Shown here: positions 14,768 through 19,240 of the stretch, one piece after another
Numbering within the stretch: position 1 is the stretch's first letter
How the letters are laid out: each line of letters starts with the position of its first letter
The notes under the pieces: model-generated
The model's input: the letters and a program-made list of their open reading frames with translations, nothing else
Told to the model about the DNA's origin: nothing
Databases searched by the model: none
Source of the DNA: Phototrophicales bacterium
Lineage (GTDB): Bacteria; Chloroflexota; Anaerolineae; Aggregatilineales; Phototrophicaceae
DNA: 19,240 bases
Direction of reading: 5' to 3'
Assembly (NCBI GenBank): GCA_002794515.1
Contig: PGTJ01000010.1
Span: 1-19,240, forward strand
Translations under genes and position numbers: made by a program

Positions 14768-16120
14768 TTGGACGATAGTATCGCTGGTTTAGCCAGCATA
14801 TTGGGTGTGATTGCGATTCAAGCATTGGTCACATTGGCATATGCCGCCGTCACCAACACCAAAGCGCCCAAAGTGCGGGACTGGGCAGAAGCCTATAATA
14901 GCGTCAGCATCAAAGCCTTCAATATGGCAGGTTCAGAAAACCTGCTCATCACCTATCAAACAGCCACAGGGGTATTTCATTTCATCATCGCCAGCCTAAC
15001 CATCCAAAATGTGGCGAATCCGATTATTGCCGATGCCCCTGCCATAGCCCCTATTTTAATTTACATCACCACACTCGCTATCACCTTATTTTTATCCATT
15101 TCACTGGGCAATATCGTCCCCGAATCGGTTGGCAGTCGATATGCTAATCTGCTGGCGAATGTTTCTTTGACCATCATGCGCGTCTTATTGACTGTGTTCA
15201 GCCCGATGGTCTTCATGATGCTCAAGCTCAGCACCCTGCTCTCTGCGCTGTTCAAAAGCGAAGGCAAAGTGAACACCATCACCGAAGAAGAGATTATGAC
15301 GGTGGTCGAAGCGGGGCATACAGGCGGGACGATTGAAGATGAAGAGAAAGAGATGATCTACTCGGTGCTACAATTGGGCGAGACGTATGTCAGCGAGGTG
15401 ATGGTGCCACGCATTGATATTGTTGCCATCGAGATCAATCGCACGCTTGATGAAGCGGGCAAGTTGTTCATCAGCACGGGCTTTTCGCGTATACCAGTGT
15501 ATGAAGATAACTTAGATAATATTCGTGGGTTGCTATATGCCAAAGATTTGCTCGCCTATTGGGCGCGTGAAGATGAACAACCCATGACTATCAAACAAAT
15601 GATGCGTCCCGCTTATTTTGTGCCAGAGACCAAACGCGCCGATGAATTGCTCAAAGACTTGCAAACCCAAAAAATTCATCTGGCAATTGTCGTGGATGAA
15701 TATGGTGGCACAGCGGGCATGGTGACAATCGAAAACTTAATCGAAGAGATTGTCGGCGATATCCAAGATGAATACGATGTGGATGAAGAAGAAGAATACA
15801 CACGCATTGATGATGACCATTATGTGGTGGATGCCAGCATTGACCTCGATGATTTTAACGATTTGCTCGATGTCGATTTGCCGACCGATGATAATGACAC
15901 ACTCGGCGGGTTTATCTATTCACATCTGGGGCGCATTCCCCTGGTGGATGAAGAAATACAACTCAATGAACTCACCCTCAAGGTGCTATCAGTAGATGGA
16001 CGCCGCATCCGTAAAGTGGATGTGGTTCACAAACGCCCACAGCCAATCGATGCCGATGGGCTGACAGAAGAAGACACAACCCCTACGCCGAATCCTGATA
16101 ATACCCATAGCATCGCCTAA
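14768..16120 (+). CDS. CNNM/CBS-domain (CorC/HlyC-type) transporter-like protein
   Basis: The product is 450 residues. It starts with TTG at 14768; the preceding in-frame codons contain TAA (14762-14764), and AGAAGGA ends 10 nt upstream, so this is the only good start. The N-terminal DUF21/CNNM membrane domain spans about 1-160, with hydrophobic segments near 5-28, 65-83, 92-113 and 131-155. A CBS pair follows (about 208-330; YVSEVMVPRIDIVAI, GFSRIPVYED, LAIVVDEYGGTAGMVT), then the CorC_HlyC domain (about 342-420) and a short Asp/Thr/Pro tail. Family knowledge: members export or sense Mg2+ and similar cations, with ATP or AMP binding at the CBS pair. The signature normally read as GE-x-I/L-P-K is GNIVPES here (114-120), so the ion site may differ. 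It is first in an operon with cdd and recO, 18 nt before cdd. Confidence 0.9.
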   Translation: MDDSIAGLASILGVIAIQALVTLAYAAVTNTKAPKVRDWAEAYNSVSIKAFNMAGSENLLITYQTATGVFHFIIASLTIQNVANPIIADAPAIAPILIYITTLAITLFLSISLGNIVPESVGSRYANLLANVSLTIMRVLLTVFSPMVFMMLKLSTLLSALFKSEGKVNTITEEEIMTVVEAGHTGGTIEDEEKEMIYSVLQLGETYVSEVMVPRIDIVAIEINRTLDEAGKLFISTGFSRIPVYEDNLDNIRGLLYAKDLLAYWAREDEQPMTIKQMMRPAYFVPETKRADELLKDLQTQKIHLAIVVDEYGGTAGMVTIENLIEEIVGDIQDEYDVDEEEEYTRIDDDHYVVDASIDLDDFNDLLDVDLPTDDNDTLGGFIYSHLGRIPLVDEEIQLNELTLKVLSVDGRRIRKVDVVHKRPQPIDADGLTEEDTTPTPNPDNTHSIA

Positions 16121-16138
16121 GCCAATAAGAGCATATTT

Positions 16139-16540
16139 ATGACCGACATCCATATACCACAGTTGATAAACCAAGCCATCACCGCCAGCCAACGGGCTTA
16201 CGCCCCTTATTCTAATTATCAGGTCGGGGCGGCACTTTTGGCACAAGATGGTCAAATATTCACAGGCTGTAATGTCGAAAATGCCACCTACCCCGCAGGC
16301 ATTTGTGCCGAACGCACCGCGCTGGTCAAAGCCGTCAGTGAAGGGGTGCGCGATTTTGTGGCGATAGCTGTTGTCACCCGTGGGGGCGGTTCGCCATGTG
16401 GCATTTGTCGGCAGATGCTCTATGAATTTGCCCCGCATCTGCGCGTCATTATCGCCGATATGAACGGCACAATTCATCATGACCTCCCGCTCAAAGACCT
16501 GCTCCCATTGGGCTTTAGTGGCATTGATTTGCACAAATAA
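16139..16540 (+). CDS. cdd: Cytidine deaminase
   Basis: The product is 133 residues, the length of the homotetrameric class. It converts cytidine and deoxycytidine to uridine and deoxyuridine in pyrimidine salvage. All active-site motifs are present: PYS (23-25), the substrate-binding NVE (45-47), the catalytic CAE (C56, E58), and PCGIC with zinc ligands C87 and C90. The ATG at 16139 has a weak AAGAG (16127-16131) upstream. The neighbours fit a conserved arrangement in many bacteria, where cdd sits near recO; here recO begins only 5 nt after the cdd stop. Nothing odd is seen in the gene. Confidence 0.97.
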   Translation: MTDIHIPQLINQAITASQRAYAPYSNYQVGAALLAQDGQIFTGCNVENATYPAGICAERTALVKAVSEGVRDFVAIAVVTRGGGSPCGICRQMLYEFAPHLRVIIADMNGTIHHDLPLKDLLPLGFSGIDLHK

Positions 16541-16545
16541 CACCT

Positions 16546-17310
16546 ATGGCTTCTTCTGAACGCAGTTTTCGCACATCGGCTATCATCCTCAAACGGCGTG
16601 ATTTTGGCGAAGCAGACCGCTTAATCACCATTTTATCGCCAACACACGGAAAATTAGACGTGATCGCCAAAGGCGCACGCAAACCAATTAGCACCAAAAC
16701 GGGTCATGTGGAATTATTCACTAGCGCCGATATGCTCATCAGCAAAGGGCGCGATATCGATATCCTGACCCAAGTGGAGATGACCAACCCGTTTTTGCAC
16801 CTGCGCGAAGATTTACGAGCGGGCGCATATGCCAATTATATCGCCGAATTGGTCGATAAATTCACCTTTGATGGCGACCAAAATTTGCATCTGTTATACG
16901 ATTTGACCTTAGCTACTTTTCAACGCCTATGCGATGACCCCGACCCGCGCCTCGTGGTGCGTTATTTTGAAATTCACATGTTGGATATGGTTGGATTTCG
17001 CCCCGAACTCACCGAATGCGTTATCACACACGAGACAATCATCGCCCAAGACCAATTCTTCAGCCATGCCGATGGCGGTGTCGTTGCCCCGAATGCCCAA
17101 CACTTGACGACAGGCGCAATTCCTGTCAGTATGGAGGGGTTAAAATTGCTCCGTCACCTGCAACGTAGCGAGTATCGCCTCGTGCGGAATTTACAGGTCA
17201 CGCCGAAAATCCATCATGAGGTGGAACGCCTGTTACTCGGATACATCGGCTTTTTATTGGAGCGCCGTTTAGAGAGCCTCGAATTCATTCGGCGTGTACG
17301 CGATATTTAA
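16546..17310 (+). CDS. recO: DNA repair protein RecO
   Basis: The product is 254 residues, a normal length. RecO anneals single strands and works with RecR to load RecA at gaps in recombinational repair. The N-terminal OB-fold is clear (TSAIILKRRDFGEADRLITI, then GKLDVIAKGARK), followed by the helical domain with GAYANYIAELVDKFT and LLYDLTLATF. In the C-terminal part, GFRPELTEC and DGGVVAPNA mark where relatives have a zinc finger (CxxC...CxxC). Only C158 remains: the second Cys position is T161 and the last two are A181 and A184. The finger therefore cannot bind zinc in the usual way, as also in E. coli RecO, which lacks it. The gene has no clear Shine-Dalgarno and probably relies on coupling to cdd. 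Confidence 0.95.
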   Translation: MASSERSFRTSAIILKRRDFGEADRLITILSPTHGKLDVIAKGARKPISTKTGHVELFTSADMLISKGRDIDILTQVEMTNPFLHLREDLRAGAYANYIAELVDKFTFDGDQNLHLLYDLTLATFQRLCDDPDPRLVVRYFEIHMLDMVGFRPELTECVITHETIIAQDQFFSHADGGVVAPNAQHLTTGAIPVSMEGLKLLRHLQRSEYRLVRNLQVTPKIHHEVERLLLGYIGFLLERRLESLEFIRRVRDI

Positions 17311-17337
17311 TCTTGTCAATTGTGGTGGGAACGCAAC

Positions 17338-19104
17338 ATGATGATCTTCGATCGAAGCAATATCCAACAATTATTGCGATATGCCCTGACGGAACGGGAT
17401 AGTCAGGCAATCACTTATCTGCTCCATTTTATGAGCGATATCCCCGAAGTCGAACCCGTCATCACCGCACAACTCGACCAATGGCTAACAACAGAACCCG
17501 ATGCCGTGTATTTTTTTGGGCGCACGGCGCTGTCGGTCGCTTTTGATGATAAATGGTTGCCCTATTTATGGGCATCGGCACGCGCTTCGTTGCAAATTGT
17601 GGTCACACAGAGCGATAGCGAGAGCATCATGGAATGGCTTCGGTTAATCGCCAGAGAACCCGCGAGTTATCAACTGAATGATATTCTGCGCGAGGGCATC
17701 CGATTAGCACAAATTCGCGCCCATGACGATGGCACCTTGGGCGTGCGCCTGTTGAATTTCGCCCTCAAACGGGCATGTGATTTGGTGTTGGATATGCTCA
17801 ATGACCCGCCATTCATCTCGGCGCTAAACCCACCTATCGGCATCGCATTAAGCACATTCGACCCCGAAGCGGTCGCCAAAAGCATCGAGACGGGGCGTGA
17901 TTTGGGCATTTTGGCATTATCACATGCCCTAAAATATGCCCCAACAAACCCCAAAGTGGCGATGATCTTCACCCCAGAAATTATCGCCTACATTTGGGCA
18001 TTATATGGTGAAGAAGAGTCATTCACCTACCTCATCCCCGATTTTAAGCCGTCTACATTAATCCATACCTTGCTCGATGCCAGCACATCATGGCTGAGCG
18101 AAGAAAGTGTTCATACCCTGTTCGTGCATACGGTGAATGCCGATGATGAAAGCCTGTTCATTCACCTATGTTATCAGCTCACCCATCAAGACCACGCCCA
18201 ATTATTGGCATATCTGAACACCCTGTATCTGTCGGGGCAAATCGCGCCAGAGACTATCATTCGCTCGCTGACACGCTTACAAGAGGCGACCATCCTCAGC
18301 ACGCAAGAAATCACCACTATCTTGTATCAATTAGGCGGATTATACGAATGGAAAAACACCGCAGGCAAGATGATCATCGAGTATTTGGGGCGGTTATTCC
18401 AACAAAATGCAGGGATACAACTGCCCCTAGAAGGATTACGCAAACTGCATAAACTAACCAGCGAGTTGCGCCAAGAGCCACTTCAGAAGACATTCCTCAA
18501 ACGCATTCAGGCGATGCTCGAAACCCAAAGTGATGATGCACCGCCGTTAGATTTCATCATCGAGTTACAAGAAACAGTGGCGTGGAGCAACACCCTGCAA
18601 AATCACTTTTTATCGTGGTGGCGTGGATACATGCTCACACAACCCCTATCACGCTTGCAATTCATCGAAAAGTCGTTCGAGAACAAGCGCCAGCTCGAAA
18701 CATTGCGCGGTATTGTGCAGACAACCATCGCTATTCGCAAATTTTTGGGCAAGCGCACCTTATCAGAAGTGGCGATGATGGTCAATGGCGCATTCACCCT
18801 GTTACAAATGCTCTCCGATTCGTTTGATCCCATCAATAACCGCCCGCTCGATTTTGATGTGCCGACCTTCCAGATGGAGATCGCCAACCGTGCCAACGAT
18901 TTAACCGCACAAGAACGCGAGGTCTTCGCCAAAGATTTGCGCGAGTTGGCAGAACTCATCAGCACAATGGCGGATTATCGCAGTAAATCCACGCTCATCC
19001 GCCGTGAAGATGATATTGAACGCCAATTGATGAGTGGCGAACAAGACCCGCAAAGCGCCATCGACACCATGCGCTGGCTGGCGGGTTTTTTGGGCAGGAT
19101 GTGA
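17338..19104 (+). CDS. Uncharacterised all-helical protein
   Basis: The product is 588 residues from the ATG at 17338, with GGTGGGA (17324-17330) ending 7 nt upstream; a TTG six codons earlier is rejected because it overlaps this ribosome site. I do not recognise the family. By pattern it is almost all amphipathic helices of 12-20 residues, rich in Leu, Ile, Ala and Gln, with no signal peptide, membrane segment, nucleotide-binding loop or metal motif. The regular helix-turn-helix look suggests an alpha-solenoid or scaffold, but no clear TPR or HEAT consensus can be read. The C-terminal ~60 residues are highly charged (for example STLIRREDDIERQLMSGEQD). It lies 27 nt after recO on the same strand, so it is probably co-transcribed. 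Its stop is 1 nt from the stop of the converging epimerase gene. Confidence 0.75.
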   Translation: MMIFDRSNIQQLLRYALTERDSQAITYLLHFMSDIPEVEPVITAQLDQWLTTEPDAVYFFGRTALSVAFDDKWLPYLWASARASLQIVVTQSDSESIMEWLRLIAREPASYQLNDILREGIRLAQIRAHDDGTLGVRLLNFALKRACDLVLDMLNDPPFISALNPPIGIALSTFDPEAVAKSIETGRDLGILALSHALKYAPTNPKVAMIFTPEIIAYIWALYGEEESFTYLIPDFKPSTLIHTLLDASTSWLSEESVHTLFVHTVNADDESLFIHLCYQLTHQDHAQLLAYLNTLYLSGQIAPETIIRSLTRLQEATILSTQEITTILYQLGGLYEWKNTAGKMIIEYLGRLFQQNAGIQLPLEGLRKLHKLTSELRQEPLQKTFLKRIQAMLETQSDDAPPLDFIIELQETVAWSNTLQNHFLSWWRGYMLTQPLSRLQFIEKSFENKRQLETLRGIVQTTIAIRKFLGKRTLSEVAMMVNGAFTLLQMLSDSFDPINNRPLDFDVPTFQMEIANRANDLTAQEREVFAKDLRELAELISTMADYRSKSTLIRREDDIERQLMSGEQDPQSAIDTMRWLAGFLGRM

Positions 19105-19105
19105 C

Positions 19106-19240
19106 TTATGTGGGGCGCTCATTGGCGGGAATATCGCGCCAATATCGATTTTGTGCATCGCGTGGAGAGAGCAATGGCGCAAAATCGATGCCCCAATCCA
19201 CCGCCAGATCGGGATCATTCCACGCCACACCACGCTCATC
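19106..19240 (-). CDS. rfbC: dTDP-4-dehydrorhamnose 3,5-epimerase-like protein, C-terminal end only
   Basis: The frame is open at the window edge and ends with TAA (complement of 19106-19108), so only the last 44 residues are visible. They include RGVAWNDPDLAVDWGIDFA and then LLSPRDAQNRYWRDI. This is the RfbC C-terminal signature: WNDPD, x-DW, then an LSxRD/LSxKD segment. Family knowledge: RfbC epimerises C3 and C5 of dTDP-4-keto-6-deoxyglucose on the way to dTDP-L-rhamnose, a precursor of surface glycans. An overlapping plus-strand ORF from 19108 has no such match. Since the catalytic residues lie upstream of the window, an inactive or altered relative cannot be excluded. Confidence 0.82.
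   Translation of the reverse strand, partial: DERGVAWNDPDLAVDWGIDFAPLLSPRDAQNRYWRDIPANERPT

Noticed and set aside
15989..16543. A 184-residue minus-strand ORF opposite cdd
   Set aside because: It lies across the end of the CNNM gene and all of cdd, whose active-site motifs are complete on the plus strand.

Overview
The window looks like a stretch of a Chloroflexota chromosome, most likely from the Anaerolineae side of the phylum. That is an inference. It rests on long Thr/Pro-rich linkers in several surface proteins, an FHA protein with an extracytoplasmic C-terminus, GT-C membrane glycosyltransferases of a style common in that phylum, DUF4139 proteins, and mid-GC DNA with frequent ATGA gene overlaps. 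There is no sign of an integrated phage, insertion sequence, CRISPR array, tRNA or rRNA.

Layout. (1) 2-1429 (+): the 3' part of a secreted or surface glucose/sorbosone dehydrogenase-type beta-propeller with Thr/Pro linkers on both sides. (2) 5851-1548 (-): a three-gene operon of a short-chain dehydrogenase, an FAD-dependent oxidoreductase and a multi-spanning glycosyltransferase-like protein, probably for envelope glycan or glycolipid. (3) 5920-11046 (+): an M3 oligoendopeptidase with an extended -10 promoter, then a small gene that ordinary ORF calling breaks, then two tandem DUF4139 genes separated by a Rho-independent terminator. (4) 14471-11047 (-): an operon of an FHA-domain membrane protein and two TM-anchored proteins that appear to share a helical domain. 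(5) 14768-19104 (+): a CNNM/CBS transporter-like protein, cytidine deaminase (cdd), recO and an unrecognised helical protein, preceded by a long possibly structured leader. (6) 19240-19106 (-): the C-terminal end of a dTDP-4-dehydrorhamnose 3,5-epimerase.

The main discovery is at 7773-8066. Reading through one in-frame TGA (7818-7820) gives a complete 97-residue Rdx-family (SelW-like) protein with a C-A-T-U redox motif, a Shine-Dalgarno sequence at a good distance, and a perfect 6-bp stem-loop with a G-U in its loop 22 nt after the TGA. This is what a bacterial selenoprotein gene with its SECIS element looks like. TGA is used as a real stop elsewhere in the window: the two DUF4139 paralogues end at the same residue, one with TAG and one with TGA. 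General recoding of TGA is therefore unlikely. The selenocysteine machinery (selA, selB, selC, selD) is not in this window and would have to be found elsewhere in the genome.

Genes are tightly packed. Two converging gene pairs meet with 0 or 1 nt between their stop codons, and two operon junctions are 4-nt ATGA overlaps.
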